Positions 1 through 14,297 of a stretch of 64,000 nt of DNA are shown in pieces (the first letter of the stretch is position 1; every line of letters starts with the position of its first letter). The notes beneath the pieces were generated by a model. The model was not told where the DNA came from. It searched no databases and was given only the letters and a program-made list of their open reading frames with translations. The translations under genes were made by a program, and so were the position numbers. The stretch is from Phorcus lineatus (taxonomy: Eukaryota; Mollusca; Gastropoda; Trochida; Trochidae). The stretch is taken from assembly GCA_921293015.1 (NCBI GenBank), contig OV121081.1, positions 59,351,022-59,415,021 of the forward strand. The letters are read 5' to 3'.

Positions 1-2480
1 AATATAAAACCACATGAAACAATAGACTATTTAAAAAATACACTATTATCGTGCAAAAGCGTGCAAGACACATACGTGTTTTGGCGGTACAGTTCAAACA
101 TTCTCGATCCTAACAAATATATGCACAAGGGCGTCCTCTCCAACGCAGTATGCAGTTGTATTCAGTCCTCTTTAAAATTAAAAAAACGCTCCGCACGTAA
201 TTCATTGGGGAAGTATATCGTTGTTGTACAAGTACTCAATAATTTCGTCAAAGGTTCATCGATTTCCCGATAAGTAATCCGATTAGAGTTATCGTTCTTA
301 ATACAGGCAACAAGACGTGATTCTAAGTAACAGTCTCCAACTCTCACATGCACATCATAAGATTGTTGAGGTTTGAAATATCGTCAGAATACTTAAATTT
401 CACATATATTTACGAAGCCGTTGAGTGAAACTGGCAATGTTACTATTTGTCCCATTGCCAAACAATGAAGAAGCATATGTCTATTATGTTTTTGCTATGT
501 TAACTTTGACCGCGAAAAGTTGCGGATGCGAAATGCCCGCCCTCAACCCGAAAAGCCCTCTGAAAACACCGAAAAGCGTTGATTGTTTGAAATTATGTCT
601 CATGTAATTGTTTTATTCATAATTGTCCAAATACACATCTTTCAATTTAAGTTACAATGACCCACAACGCATGTTTTAACACCCACACTTTATTTTATAT
701 GTAACTATTTACTGATATCACTCTACTGCATATGGAATGTTCTTATATTCAGTTTTGTATTAAATCAAGTGAAATTATTTAACCGTGCTGTGTTGCTAAT
801 CAAGAATTCTCACTTGAAATAATTTGATACATTTTATATTAAGCAATTCAATAAAGGCAGTATCTATTCATTGAATCTTACAAACAATTTATTCACTTGT
901 TGCCTCTTCGCTTTCGTGTATTGACTAAAGTAATCATATTAGGGAAGTCAATGAATTCCGACAGCTCTCAATCCTGTCCTCCCTTTGGAAGCACTAGTCT
1001 CAGGCTGAACATATTAAAGTCAAATCTCATTACTTGATTCCTGGCTGATGGTCCTTGAAATCCATCTTATGTGAACTATTTACGTCTGAGTCTTTCCAGC
1101 CATACAACTAAGAATATACGCATTGCCAATCCTTGTTTATTTAAAGTCAGTATTTGATACACTGACCTTTTGTAATATTCTATAACCTCAATACTGTATT
1201 GCATTAAATATTAAATACATTGCAAAAATGTTATGCTTCTTGAAAAATATTAATAATGTAAATGTATGAAGCTCTAGAAAATCATGTCTCTTATCAACTT
1301 GTAAAGATTATAATTAATCGATAACTGATTCTTTACAGGGCTACCCCGAAGAAACAGTTCCATGGATTCCCAAATATTGATAATACTGTTTTCCATTGAA
1401 ATATGACAACGCTGAAAAATAAAGTTAGGTTATAAATAGGACTGCTGCTGTAGGGCTTAGGTCTTAAAGACGTAACAAGTTAAAATAAGTAACAAGTTAA
1501 TCATTTAATAAAGTCAATTGAAAGTCAATATTGAAATATTTGCAGAGTATCTAATTTGTCGACAAATGTCACCTAAGTTGATGAGAATATTGTTGCCTCA
1601 ATATAGAAGCAAAGGTTGGTGTAAATATGTTTTCATTTGGAGTTATTGATTTTTGAATATTTAAACCTGAGACGAGATCTGTTGATGCTCATCATTTCTT
1701 CGTGAAATGAATGGTTTGACTTGAAATCGTTAAACGATAAGGCAAGAATTGTGTGCTAAAATTGGTGCATATTTACAGCTGAACTGTTCATACCTTTTCA
1801 TAAACTTCTATATAAAATGATCATTTTGGAAAATATATAGTTTCTCACCATTTCCTAAGAGTCAATGCTTTTGGATCAATATATTGAGAGTTCATATCTA
1901 CTCTGCATTTACAAGGTATAGACAAGTGATTTGTCAGAAACAGCTTTAAATTACCCCAAAAGGGCTTCTTGGCCATTTTTGAACGGATAAGATACACTTA
2001 TCAAAGAGATACAATATCACTTAAATACATTTCACCAACCCAAAAATAGGTAACATTGGTTGACGTAATGACATAACTTATATACTTTACAATAAAGATT
2101 TCGAAATAAAGAAAATACCCCGTAACAATAGATAAATAACAATACATTAATTTCACTTTAAATCCCACCCCTCAGCTTATATAATATTGATCAAATCATT
2201 AGGATCATTTTCCATTAAGTAGTTTTGAAAGACGTTTGTCATTACATCTATATGTCCTTTTTCATTAAGATAAAGCAAGTACAAAGATGAAATACATTTT
2301 TAAGATATCACAACGTGAAAAACTCACTTTAAAAAGGAACTATTGACTTGCTTTCGCTGGTTAGGAGAAGAGTTTCTGGTACGAAAATTACTCAAATTAG
2401 GAAATTAAGTTATTCAAATGTTAAACCTGACAATATTTGTCTTATGTTCATCATAGTTGGAATGACATCCATATACAACA
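1..2480. other. AT-rich non-coding stretch
   Basis: Only short open frames (up to 70 codons) with no recognisable domain, no convincing exon flanked by splice signals and no obvious repeat structure. I see nothing here that I can name. Confidence 0.5.
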
Positions 2481-2481
2481 T

Positions 2482-2706
2482 TAAAGGGCCACAGAGTATG
2501 TTGTTGGAGTCAAATATGCCAAACTGTATAAAAAAAGTGTTATTTTATCGAAAAATGGTGGTTGTTTCCAAAAACTAGCATCTTGGTGCTTATGAGTTCA
2601 GTATAGTGACAATGAAACAGGTGAAAGTCTCGATTTGTGATAGAAAACCGGACAGTGACACGCGTCAATGACTCAAACGTAATTTTGGAAACTTATTTAC
2701 AGCAGA
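2482..2706 (+). repeat. Dispersed repeat family, copy 1
   Basis: This stretch aligns colinearly, by eye, with 45778-46005. Shared landmarks in order are a GGGCCAC/GAGCCAC start, ATATGCCAAACT, an AGTGACAAT block, GAAAACCGGACAGTG, CGCGTCAA and TAATTTTGGA.ACTTAT. The most conserved part is about 80 bp around the ACCGGACAGTG core. It has no coding potential and is best described as an unclassified interspersed repeat. Confidence 0.6.
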
Positions 2707-4440
2707 CACATATGTATATATGGATTGGTATTATTAATTAGGACTTTATAAATGTACGCAGAATTTCTACGTCCTAATATTTATATGGCCGTTTTTCATT
2801 TATCATTGAAAACATACCAATAGCGAGGTGGGCGATTTGATCTTAAATTGATGACGTATGCTCATTTGGCTCTTATTTTAGGAACATAAAAAATCCTTAA
2901 ACATACTCTGTGTCAACCTCAAAATCAGTTTGAACATTCCAATATGTGCGTATATGTAGTTTCATGTGACATGTCTGTGAAGATGATTTGCCAACTCGAT
3001 CTAATGAAATGTACCTTTTAGGCGAACAGTTTTCCATGGGAGCAACAACTGTTACGATGTATTTTGTAATAAATTCTGTAAGATGTAATAACTGCAGTAA
3101 GTTGTAATAAAATTCCAATTCCTAAACATTTTGTCTGACAGTAAGCCCAAAAGTGCGAAAATATTACAAACTAGTAACAGATAATAACCACATTGTATAG
3201 ATTAGATTAGTGCATTCAATTGGCACGTCCAAAACGTTCTAGGTATCAGGCACATAGAAACATTAATTATACAGTAGCGAAATACAGACATGAGTATGTG
3301 TAACACGTGCTATTTCAGAATGATAGCCTTGAAAGTTAAATCCAGTGAAAAAGGGATATCGATGCGCTAGTCCGTAGTGTAATTGGCACCAACACATTAA
3401 TATTGAAGGAAAGTTCACGCACTTTACGTCTTAAGACCGTTATCGACAGAGCTTCGCCTTCGCAATGGTGACGTTTGGGGGTTCAATGCCAGGACATCTG
3501 AGAAAAAGTTAGCCATTCTGCTGATTTAGTCAATTGGAATGAATTAGTCAGAATATCCGTGTCTGGCCCTTTTCCCTGAATTTGAGTATACCAAAATTCT
3601 AAATGAGCTCGAGATGTCCCGAAAGCTAAGTCCTGAATATAATAATATCCCATTTTAGGAAGAGTGAATCGGGAAAGCTATTGAATGGATTGAACATTTG
3701 AAAACCATATATACTCATCGTGTCTTTTCGGTTGTTTCATTTTATCATTTTAATAATGTGGTATGGAGAAAGGAAACTGAGAAATGTTATTATTATACAA
3801 GTTGCGGTTGCAAAACGAATAATTGTTACATATTTGTGAACAAGGTTCACCATTCACTGTGCACAACATCTCGCGCTGTTTGTTACTCTTTTATTATTTA
3901 CAAAAGCATTATTGCCATTTTATTTCTTCTAGTGTATGAGTTTTTGCTTCAATAAGCATAAACGCAAATCAATATGACACTGTATATTATTTTATAACTG
4001 CAATGTGGTAGGAGACTGGAATTACCGAATCACAGGAAGGTAAGATAGGAAGAAGTATTCAAGATTAAAGTTATAGTCTAAGAAACTAAGGTATTTAAAA
4101 GTCATTTTCAATATAATCATATATTAATAAATCAAAATATTGTCTAACCGTCCCAACAGGATTGCATCAAGTCGCATAACATGATTTTATCTATATACAT
4201 GTACATGCATTTTCATTGTATTTGTATAACTTCAATAATCTCTGTGTTACTATCAAAATTGGTATCCTTTGCTACTGCACTGTTCTTAGATATGGTTGAT
4301 GTGATGCTAGACGCAATTATGGATACCCTTAATAAGATAAGATTAAGGCAAATATCGCAAGGACACAATAGAAATATCGAACCGCATATATCTAATTGAT
4401 TATTCAAAATGATGATATGGAAATGATATTAGATAGGCGA
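2707..4440. other. Non-coding stretch without recognised genes
   Basis: No ORF here has recognisable homology. Around 3440-3500 a GGGGGTTCAATGCC string resembles a degenerate tRNA B box and may be a worn SINE, but no matching A box or arm pairing is clear. Confidence 0.4.
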
Positions 4441-7400
4441 AATATAATTCATTTTATATAATGAAAATGTAATATGATATATGACATATATACTATCTCT
4501 GACACAGAAACGCACATTTTCATTAGTATCATATTTAGGTGTACATCGTACATACATGTATAACTTATTTCTGCTCCAATCCAAAACTAGAAGAAACGGT
4601 CTTTTGAGCAAAGTTATGTCTTGAAAATGATTTTTCATGTTTTAAAACCAATTGCTGTTATGATGTTGCAGATCATTAAGTTGCCAAAATGCATCAAAAT
4701 TATCTTTTAATACATGAGCTTTGAACATTAATGTTCTATTTCGATTTTCGCATTATCCGTTTTTGCAAAACATTGCAATCACATTAAACATCAAAGAAGA
4801 TCAAAGATATCGCATTGCCAATGCCCTTTTTCATGTAAAATCTTCAAGCATCACAGAACGATGTGGCAACACTTATGTATGGACGTCGTCGCCATGAACT
4901 TTATAAATTTACAACATGTTATATATAAATATCAAGGTACTTGTTGCTATATGTATATCAATCGCTTGTTAGACTTTAAATATAGAACTAAAAACGACCT
5001 TTAATGAGGTCTTAACTATGTTTAATACTAATTAAATTGAGGAGTTTTAAACGAACTATGTAACTGGTCAAAAACTATATTACATAACTTTCATTAGATT
5101 GAAAATGTGAGTTATTTGGGGATTGTGACTCAGCAACGGAGATAACGAACAAAATGTACAGGTAGAATATAATGAAGTCATCCGCTTTGAGACACTTTCA
5201 CATTAAATCGACAACGTAAAGCGTAATCATACTTCAAAACATAGAATTCCATGTTGGCCTTATAGGAATTGATTATTTTCAATTAACTAAATGTTTTTGT
5301 ATCGAACCAGCAATATGAGATATACCTTGAACTTCACGGTAGACATTTGGATATTCTTTAGAATTCTTTTCAACAGTGTGATGATGTAGTTTCTAGCGTA
5401 TTGTCAATGAATATGACATTTTTCATCAACTGAGTATATACAATCGCATAATGATACGCTTTTTTAAAATGTCCTTTGATTTCATTCTTTCCTAACAAAG
5501 GATACTCAAGTCAATTCTTCCCACATAACCGTCGAATCGAAGTGTCAGAAAAGCTAAATAACATTCAATTTGAAAAAGACACTGAATGCACATCTTCACT
5601 CGTGGTCTCCTTTCACATGAGACTTTGTTGTCACACCTTTAAATTACTGGGTTATTAGTATTAGCGTAAGACGAATCTCCCATCGTTCCAAACATAGTGT
5701 TTGTTTTCAAATAAGGGGTATTGACTCTGTCACCACCTTGGAAAAAATGAATGTTTTCTTCATGCACGTTAAGTCCCATTGCGGGTTTTCCTCAGACAGA
5801 AACATTGACATAATTGACATTGACATTTCAAGAAACATGACATTAGTGTTTGTGTTTGTAAAACATTGCTAAAACTAGTACTGGTTCTGAACATATTATC
5901 AAAAATAAAGGTCAATAATGTGTGTTCTGTCATTGATAAAGTTAAATCAATCCACATGAATCATGAGTGTTAGTGTTAACTGTTCTCTGTAGTTAAGTAA
6001 ACGAGGCATTACATGTACGAGAAGAAAATTCATAGCTTTTTAAATAATTTTAAATATAATTATTCATTATTAAGGGAAATACTTTTATCGAATATACTAT
6101 TTGATTTTTTTATTGTGTTATTTTCTTCTCCACAGGAACAAATCCGGCGGGTTGTAGAGTCTTTTTAATTCTTCACTTGGTAAACAAGGAAGGAGGAAAT
6201 CGACCTGCATGTGTGTATGTCATTTCCTTCCATGCAGAATGAGTTGACAGTCTACTTTTACTGAAACGTTTATAAGGGAGACTATAATTTACAGATTTCC
6301 AGAAAAGCAGGATTCCTAAATATCATCTTTCAGGAATCACAAATTATATGGTGAAGGCTATAGATTTTCCTCTTTCACTTTGATCATCACTTTTCAATGT
6401 GACATGGGACCTGGACACACAAGAATAATCTGACACTTGATGCTGTCATGAGCAATGCATATAGGTTTCCCGATACAGCTTCAATTCAGCTTTTTAACTT
6501 CGGACAATCTGGTCCCGAAAGAATCTGATTTAAGCAACGCTATTATAGCTGAGTTGCCACAAACTGACACTAACACTTACTATATATGTCTCGGAACACG
6601 AGGAGAAAAAGGAATGATTTTCAAAAATGTTGGATCATATAGTTATCTTCAAGCGAGTAAGTTTCTTTTTCTATTTCTTTTGACATAAATGTTAATATAT
6701 TGCATTTCAAGTTAACATATTTATGTTGTTCGATTATAGAAAAATCTTAATGGACATGCGTTCCTGTATAGAAGAGTTTGTTATGAAATTCAATTGCGTT
6801 CATTACAGATTTGATTCATGAAAACATGATAATCATTCAAATTGTTAACGTTATTACACTTTTAACACTAAATAATGTTAATCTAATCAGGTATAGTAAG
6901 TTAAATACTTACTTGCTTGCTACATGAGATTTTCTTAAAATATTACATTAACAATTGGAGATCATTAGAACATAATAAACCTGTGACCAAAATCAGAAAA
7001 AAGGGAAATTGCTAAAGTCAAATTGAATACATATTCATTTAAGCAAAGATGTTGGGAGGCTTCGTTATGTTTAAACCAGCCATGTCAATGTCAAAGGTAA
7101 TGATACACAATAATCCGGAAATTATTCATTCCGTCTACATGTTAGTTCAATTTTGAAGATACCATCGATATGCCACAAAGACATGTAACATGCCATGTGA
7201 AGATACGGGAATCCATTCAACACTGCCTTCATTATCGAGAAAGAAATGCAGTCGGCGATCCAATTCCGATTGATCCACAAGAGTTCACGTTCATCTGTTT
7301 GGCTTGCATTCTTATCAGCGACACTGTTGACAAAACATGATTTCTTAACGTCAACCTTAGGCTTACGAGGTAGTCAATAATGGTGTTTAATGAGAAGCTA

Positions 7401-7914
7401 GGCATGTAGAAGCATGCACGAACAATTAACTATTGAAGTATTGTCTTCGTTTTGAAATAATGTTAAGAATTTGACGATGACCATTAAAGGTTGAAAGGTC
7501 ATATTCGGTCGCCTAAAAAGGGTGTAGAGAAGTAAAATCATTAGATTAATATCTCCAGATTTTTTCAAATTAACTTCATGTTTTACTGGATTTCTTTGAT
7601 GAATTCGACCATTAACAAGCCTAAAAAGAGAACAATTTATTGATCCAGATATGACACACTAGAATTTTCAAATTTATCACTCTTTTCTCTACAATTCAAA
7701 ATTGAACACAAATATGCTCAAAATGATAAATAACGCACTTTAGATATTCAGCTTTCTGCATTTGATCAACATGAGAGTATTAAACGTTATGAGTCGGAAA
7801 GGACTTTTTACCACATTTTAATTGTGACAGAGTTACAGCAATTTTTAAAAAAATCACATAATATTTTATTAAATCATCAAAGTTTCATTTAATTACATGT
7901 AAGCATCAATTAAG

Positions 7915-8035
7915 TTCACCGCGATCCATAGCCACAATTTTTTTGCGGGCTTTCTCCCAGCAGTAATAGTAGCAATACTACAGCAGTGATACTCTTTAAA
8001 ACAGGGTTAATCCTAAATTACCTCACTTCACCGTT
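7915..8035 (+). repeat. Partial copy of SINE tail region
   Basis: The block containing GCGGGCTTTCTCCCAGCAGT, AATAGTAGCA and a following GTGATACTCT aligns with the body of the SINE-like element at 9205-9340, which reads GTGGGCTTTCTCTCTG, AATACTAGCA and GTGAAATACTCT. The tRNA-like head is missing, so this is a truncated copy. Confidence 0.55.
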
Positions 8036-9020
8036 TTTCGTGAGTGAGTTGGGGTTTCACATGTTTTCAAAGACATTTCAGTTGTTTAAAACGTGGATGA
8101 GTGTACAAACCGAAATTAAAAGAAAAGGAATCGAGAGAACGAGAGAAAATACGAAAAGAAATGCACAGTGAGAGATAGACAGCAGGTTTTAGAACTACTC
8201 AAATTTGGTCTGCCTCCAAGCTGTCCGCCTGTCAATGTTGAGTGCCCCTGCCAGGAGCATGTAAACCCCGGTTGGCTTAAATCTTGGGATTTCTGAAGCA
8301 CGCACACCACCACACCATGAGAAGGTAGTGAGTCAAGTGGTGGCCATCTTTCTATAGTCAGTCACTTATTTTTCGACATTGTCTATCTATGAAAACGGAT
8401 CATCTCGGAGATGTTCAAGTCGTTTGTTTAAATCATTGATGTTAGCAGTAGTTAGTTCCTTTCTTCCGCGCTTTGTCGACCGGTATATATACTTCTCTAT
8501 TAATCGTATCAAAGCGTTGATCTTAATGGAAGGAAAGTCTATTGATCACTATCCAAATGTCGTGCACTCAGATGAACAGTTTGCTTGGCGGTTGTGCTAT
8601 CATTATGTGGCAGTTACTCTCACCTCTTATCTTTTATGTGTGTATATCCATTTCCTCATCGTCACCAGTCAATAGTCCCTTTCGCTCATATGATGCTCAC
8701 ATCTCGATGTAATGGCGACGACAAAAGTGAGTCAACGTTATCTCTCGATAATCTATATCCAATGCATTAAGTAGTAGAGGTAGTTTTACAACACAGTTGT
8801 TTTAAAGAATTATCCACCGTTTACAAAACACGCAAAGAAGTGCTATTTCTCACTTGTTGTCGCCGATAACAAAACTAATTTTTATCACTTTGTTTTCTTC
8901 GACCTTCATCTTCAAGATTTAGTGGAAACGATTTAATGTCTGGTTATTTAACGGTCTTATAAATTAGATAACGTAATGAAAGAATCAAAGACGACGTGAC
9001 TGTATCCAATTCATTGCAGG

Positions 9021-9400
9021 CGCGGGATAGTGTAGTGGCTAGCGCGTTCGGCTTCGGATCAAGAGGTCCGTGTTTCGAATCCCGCCAGGAGCTCGGCAAC
9101 TTTGTTTGCAGTAGAGAACTTTTATACACGAAGTAAGGTTAGAGTGCAATGCTACACTGAATTTCGGTGCAGTACCACCCATCGTTCGCTTGTTCGAATT
9201 CCAGCCGATGATCGCAGGTTTCATCGCAATGCATAGTCACAGTGGTTTTGTGGGCTTTCTCTCTGTAATAATACTAGCAGCCCCGATAAAAGTGAAATAC
9301 TCTGGAAAGCGGCGTCAAACACCAACACTCTACACCTCACCTCTCATTACAAGAGAATGGTGGTCTTTGTTTCTCACATTGTCGAAACAAACTTTTAGTA
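9021..9400 (+). mobile_element. tRNA-derived SINE-like element
   Basis: The first about 70 bp look like a tRNA gene. There is an A-box-like TAGTGTAGTGGCTAG at 9028 and a B box, GTTTCGAATCCC, at 9072-9083, at tRNA spacing. The folded arms are imperfect, no functional tRNA can be drawn, and an unrelated body follows whose central part recurs at 7915-8035. That combination is the structure of a tRNA-headed SINE. The 3' boundary near 9400 is approximate; no poly(A) tail or target duplication was identified. Confidence 0.6.
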
Positions 9401-9924
9401 TATAAATATAAACGACCGCCAGGACATAATAATTGCAGCATGCACGCCATATTGCATTGAATGCGTTAAATGGTAAAACTAGTCATAGACTCTCAAACTT
9501 TGAAATTCCACAACTGAGTATTGATGTTCACTAAATTATATGAGGTGCTTCAAATTTATAAGCGTTACATTTCTGAGAAAGTTTTCACTAATTGAATAAC
9601 GTTTCGGTTTCTTTGATCTTAACAAGTGCTCAAAAGAAAGTATACAATGTGTTTGACCAAAAAAATGAGCATGTTTAGAAGAACATTTGTTTGTTATCAA
9701 TGGAGTGTTCAATTCATCATCAAATATACTCATTTCCTTTCCAAAAGTCGAAAGTACCGTTTGGCCGACGCAAGAAGAATGGTGTCACATACACAACAAC
9801 ACGACGACGCATTGACAACGTAAGAAGACGGTTTGCGTTGGGCGTGATCTGTTACGATCACTGTAGCATACATAGATACAGTTGTTCAGTGATGAGAGGT
9901 GGCACTATTTGTCAATAAAGTTAA

Positions 9925-10085
9925 TACAATAGATGTTCTATAGGATTCATGTCTGGGGAATATGCTGGCCACGGCTGAACAACGACGTAAGCTTTATGCA
10001 ATATTGCTTTAGGGCATTGCGTTATCGTTTTGGAAGACAATGCCACGATGTTGCTGGATAAATGGAGCGAATAGAATCTCAAAAT
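9925..10085 (-). pseudogene. Tc1/mariner transposase remnant (C-terminal catalytic part)
   Basis: On the minus strand one frame reads APFIQQHRGIVFQNDNAMP. A second frame continues with VVQPWPAYSPDMNPIEHLLY. These are the classic Tc1-family stretches around the second catalytic aspartate (Q-N-D-N-A-x-P) and the terminal SPDMNPIEH block with the last catalytic acidic residue. A frameshift and stops separate the two pieces, and the N-terminal DNA-binding domain is not identifiable next to them. The copy is a dead fragment inside segmental copy A. Confidence 0.8.
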
Positions 10086-11085
10086 AAATTGACCAGATGT
10101 TGAAAAGAAATTAAACATACCTTGAAGCATAAGTTACGCGCTGTTTTTCATCATTGGTACATCTGAAAAGTATATCTAGAACACTGCCTTGTCTCAATTA
10201 CCTAATTGTATAGAATCGTATTGATTGTATCTTCGTTATTTCGAAGAAATGATTTCTTACTTAAAGCGAATCACTATGGCATCATTCATTGATGAATGTG
10301 TGTGTGTTTTTCTCATTGATGTCACAACCTCTCTTACACGACACAAATATCAACAAATTGTGAATTATTTTATTTAGTTAATTGGAAGACACAACACTCG
10401 TTTAAGTTCAGTAAGCGAGACAAGAGCAACAATTTTGCGTAATTTACTCAAACGGGATATATTACATTTGTTTCTTGATGTTATGACTTTGCAGTTATGT
10501 GGAAATATTTCATTAAACGTACGCGCCGAAAAGCGTGCTGTAATTAGAAACCACTTAAGTGAAAAATTTTCGAATAATATTTAAAACATTCATGTTTAGA
10601 TTCGGACCAACCTTATCAATGCATGTCCATGATCTTCCGCTTCAAAAAATCATAAAATGTTCTTAAGATCTTAAGTTTAGATCAATCAGCAAACAACCAG
10701 GAATAATTAACCAACATGAATACAAAGAAATTAGAAATTCAATGACTAGAAGTGTAAATAGTGCCAAATCTGATAATATAATGACCCGGATACCACCTAC
10801 TTCCTGTAATGTAATTTACATGGGAAATTCAATTTGAAAGCAGGTTGATGAATGTACTCTGCAATTTAGGAAAAGGAAACTTTTCACAGACAAATAAACT
10901 TTGGAAACAGATACACGCTCTAAAAACTTTATCTAATTTCGATCAACTCTTTTAAAGCGAGTGCTTTATTCTTTACTGACAAATAACATGTTTCAAGTAT
11001 CAACGTCTTGTATCGGTGTTCAGGTATCAGTGGATTTTAGATGATGAATCACTATAGTGAGAATGATCCACAGAGAATTTAATGG

Positions 11086-11260
<175 letters not shown>

Positions 11261-11674
11261 GTTAACTTCAAAAACATTTTTTAGGCTTCAAAAACATTTT
11301 TCTGGCCAAAGACGTAAATCTATACATATCCTGGGTTTAACTTTTTTGAACGATTTGGATATTTGATCTCCCTTTACACCTACACGAAAACCTACCTCAA
11401 TGTTGTATCTGTACTCTCCTTAAATTTCATTCAGCATATTCAGACTTATAAGAAATCACAAATTCGTAAAAGTGAAGCAGTAGATTTTTAAGATAATCCC
11501 TGAATTGGCGAATATTTGTCTAGCTATTCAGTTATAAAGAATTTTTTTCACTAGAAGATAAAATAGGAACCATTTGATGTCAAATTGAAACACTATCCTT
11601 GTTCAAAATCATGTGAAATATCATCGAATTGATATGATTGTTATCGAGATGCCGTAATCTCCTTTTTTTCGACG

Positions 11675-14297
11675 TTCTCCTATTTTCGACGGTCGTTTTT
11701 ATCGCGTTATTATACAAGATCACGAGCGAGGTCAGAGGTCACCTGAGTTGGAAACGTTAACATCGGACCTCCGCTGCTTTCACACCGACTGGTTTCAAAT
11801 ATGGAAATCCGCAAGGTATTTACAACAAAAATTACCCACTAACAAGCATCTCTATCCAAGATTTCTAATAAAAATTAAATGCTTCAATTTTCACGTATCG
11901 GTACCAAAACAAGTCGTTTGCTTAGCTTGTGTCTCTCCAAAAATAGCAACACACTTTCTGGTGACGTCACGCCCTGTTGAGAAAAAAAAGTATGGAAGCT
12001 GAAAAGGCTCACCCCTTATATCAGAATTGACGACATTAATCAACAACAGACAATTTGATTTTCTTACATAGGAGTAATTGGGACTAGATATGACACTATA
12101 TGCTTTATCTACATACATAAAAAGAAAATTATTGATATTTTCAGCAAATTACATCGACCAGGGGGTCTTACAGAGCAGGATATTCGCAGGATGACTTACA
12201 AAATGCCTACGTATCAGTTATAGGAGAAAACCTACCGTTCAGCAGGCTGCGACACGTGTTCCCATCACTACTTTGAAAGATCGTGTAAGAGGCAGAATAC
12301 ACGTTGACACAATTAAATCTGGAAAGTCCACCCTTTTTTCACAAGAGGAAGAGTCGTTGTTAGTTTCCCACATCCGGGTAATGAGTGACATTGGCTACGG
12401 TTACACTCGCCAGGAAACTATTAACTTGGGGACAGATTATGCTCATCAACTTTGTCACAGAGACAGAGCTACACCTCAAAATTTGCGATGGCTGTATAGT
12501 TTCCTTTCACGTTGGCCTGAGATACGGGTGCAGAAGCCAAGAAAACTAGAATATGCTAGAGCTAGATCTGCTACTCGGCAATCTGTCGACAGTTACTTTT
12601 CTGAACTTGAGAAAATTATGACAAGATACAACTTCCAAGATCGTCCTCAAGATATTTTCAATATTGACGTAAAGGGATTTCAGGCAGATATTACACAGCC
12701 CAAAGTTGTGTCATCTTCAAATTTCAAGCCTCAAGCTGTTACTTCAGGAAAATCTAAAACAGTAACTCTAATCGGCGCCGTAAGTGCTACAGGAAACTCC
12801 ATACCGGGGTATTTCATCTTTCCTGGTCAACGCATGAGAGAGGATTTATTGGCGGGAGCGTCCCCGGGTGTTGATGGAACTATGTCGGAGACGGGTTGGT
12901 GCAACACGACATTTTCACAACTTACATGGAGAGTCATTTTATGAAGCATGTAGCAAGCGTGAATGTAGATTCGCCTCTACTTGTATTGTATGATGGACAT
13001 AAGAGTCACGTGTCACTTGGACTTATCCAGTGGGCCAAGAAACACCACATTATCTTGTTCGTTTTGCCACCGCACACCAGTCACTTGTTACAGCCCCTCG
13101 ATATCGGCTACGGACCCGTCGAAGCTGGTTGGACATCTGCATGTCACAGACATCTGAGAGTATCCGGTGGAAAAGCCATCACAAGATACGATGTCTGTCA
13201 GATTGCTTGCAAAGTACTTGAATCTACTTTGACACCGCACAACATCATATCATTTTTCCGTCGTTCTGGAATTTTCCCATTCAATCCGGATGTTGTGACA
13301 GATGAAGCGGTCGCCCCTTCACTCACTTTCAAGCCTACCAAAGTTTCCGAACTTTCGACAGACATGACAGAAGCACGCGATTTCCTTGGCAAGAGAGGTG
13401 GTAAGATTCTTGCGAACGTGGAGACAGCAAAAGTAAGAAAAACTGTCAGCAAAACAGTCGGCGGAAAATCAATCACTGATGACGATGTGTTAAGTAAACT
13501 GGTACATCATCACGAAGAACAAAACAAAAAGAAACCAACTAAGTCAGCTGTTGTCACTGATCAGATGAAACAGAACAAAAGGACAGGTCAGACGGACATA
13601 AATTCACGCAGGAAAAGTAACAGCAAAGTAAACAACAGCAAGGGAAAAAACTTTGTGCGCACAATTCCGCGTCGGACGAAACGGACTCAGTCAACTGATA
13701 CTGATGATGAGAAGTGTTGAGTTTGCGGAAAATTCACACCAAGTGATTTAAGGAAATAAGCAAGTTTAACATTTGTGAAATGGGCAGAGTGTGTGAAATG
13801 TGGACACTGGGTACACTTGAAGTTCTGCACGACTGTAACCAGTGTAAGGAGACATGCTGAATTCTTCTGTCACCATTGTTTGCCTTGAGTACAGGAAGAG
13901 TAGCAGTTTTCTTAACATTTGACTGTATATACGTTCGATTTAATTAATTTGATCAAGTTCAGAGTTAAACATTCGTTGGAAACGTGGATGAAGCAATGCT
14001 GTGGATATTCCGAGTTTTGGTTAGTGAAATATATTTTTGCGCTTCCATACTTTTCTTTACCTTATTTCCGTGTATTACGTGACCGTCGAAACATGGTGAC
14101 GTCACAACCTATTTACACAAGTTAGGGTCGTCCATTATTGATCGCCGTAGCGGTAGATCCAAAACAAGTAAAACAAAACGAATTGTTGATATAAACACAA
14201 TAGATAGGCTTTATTTATTATATAAATTTATTTAGGTTTTGCTTCCGAATTTAACGTACGTAATCATTATTCGCTTACACCGTGGAAAATAGGAGAA
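11675..14297 (+). mobile_element. Pogo-like (Tc1/mariner superfamily) DNA transposon
   Basis: The 19 bp at 11675-11693 and the reverse complement of 14279-14297 match at 18 of 19 positions (core TTCTCCTATTTTC, then ACGGT). They bracket a degraded pogo-type transposase on the plus strand. The implied length of about 2.6 kb suits a complete pogo/Tigger-type element. The true outer ends probably lie a few bases further out; I could not fix the TA target duplication because sequence outside the 19-mers no longer matches. The element sits in non-coding DNA between segmental copies A and B. Confidence 0.8.
12151..13888 (+). pseudogene. Pogo-like DDE transposase, broken by frameshifts and stops
   Basis: It would have cut and re-joined the ends of the surrounding transposon in the nucleus. 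Order of parts: the start of a psq-type helix-turn-helix (YSQDDLQNAY, 12181-12210); after a frameshift at about 12210-12225, the rest of it (VQQAATRVPITTLKDRVRGR); a CENP-B-like linker; the DDE core with IFNID (first Asp), LYDGHKSH (second Asp) and PPHTSHLLQPLDIG (third Asp); a basic tail; and a C-terminal zinc-finger-like module with CVKCGHWVH and CHHC. A second frameshift lies at about 12895-12905, between SETGW and IFTTYMESHF. Stops at 13718-13720 and near 13757 cut off the zinc finger. The first-Asp motif reads D-V where relatives usually have D-E. The initiating ATG is not visible; 12151 is where similarity begins. Confidence 0.85.

Larger units (their letters stand above)
4440..11065 (+). 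repeat. Diverged segmental duplication, copy A
   Basis: Patches of this segment match, in the same order and orientation, patches in copy B (16640-20790) and copy C (from about 59560). Anchors: 4758-4850 with 17440-17525 and 60790-60895 (shared CATTGCAATC-like and CATTAAACATCAAA strings); 6225-6405 with 62745-62935 (shared CACAAATTATATG and GATCACTTTT); 7108-7330 with 18712-18880 (shared AATCCGGAAATTATT and GAATCCATTCAACACTG); 10780-11065 with 20605-20790 (shared TTCCTG.AATGTAATT and GAAATTCAATTTGAA). Copy A is longer than B, partly because it holds a SINE near 9.0 kb and a Tc1-like remnant near 10 kb. No ORF in the conserved patches is convincing, so what the segment encodes, if anything, is unknown. 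Confidence 0.6.
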
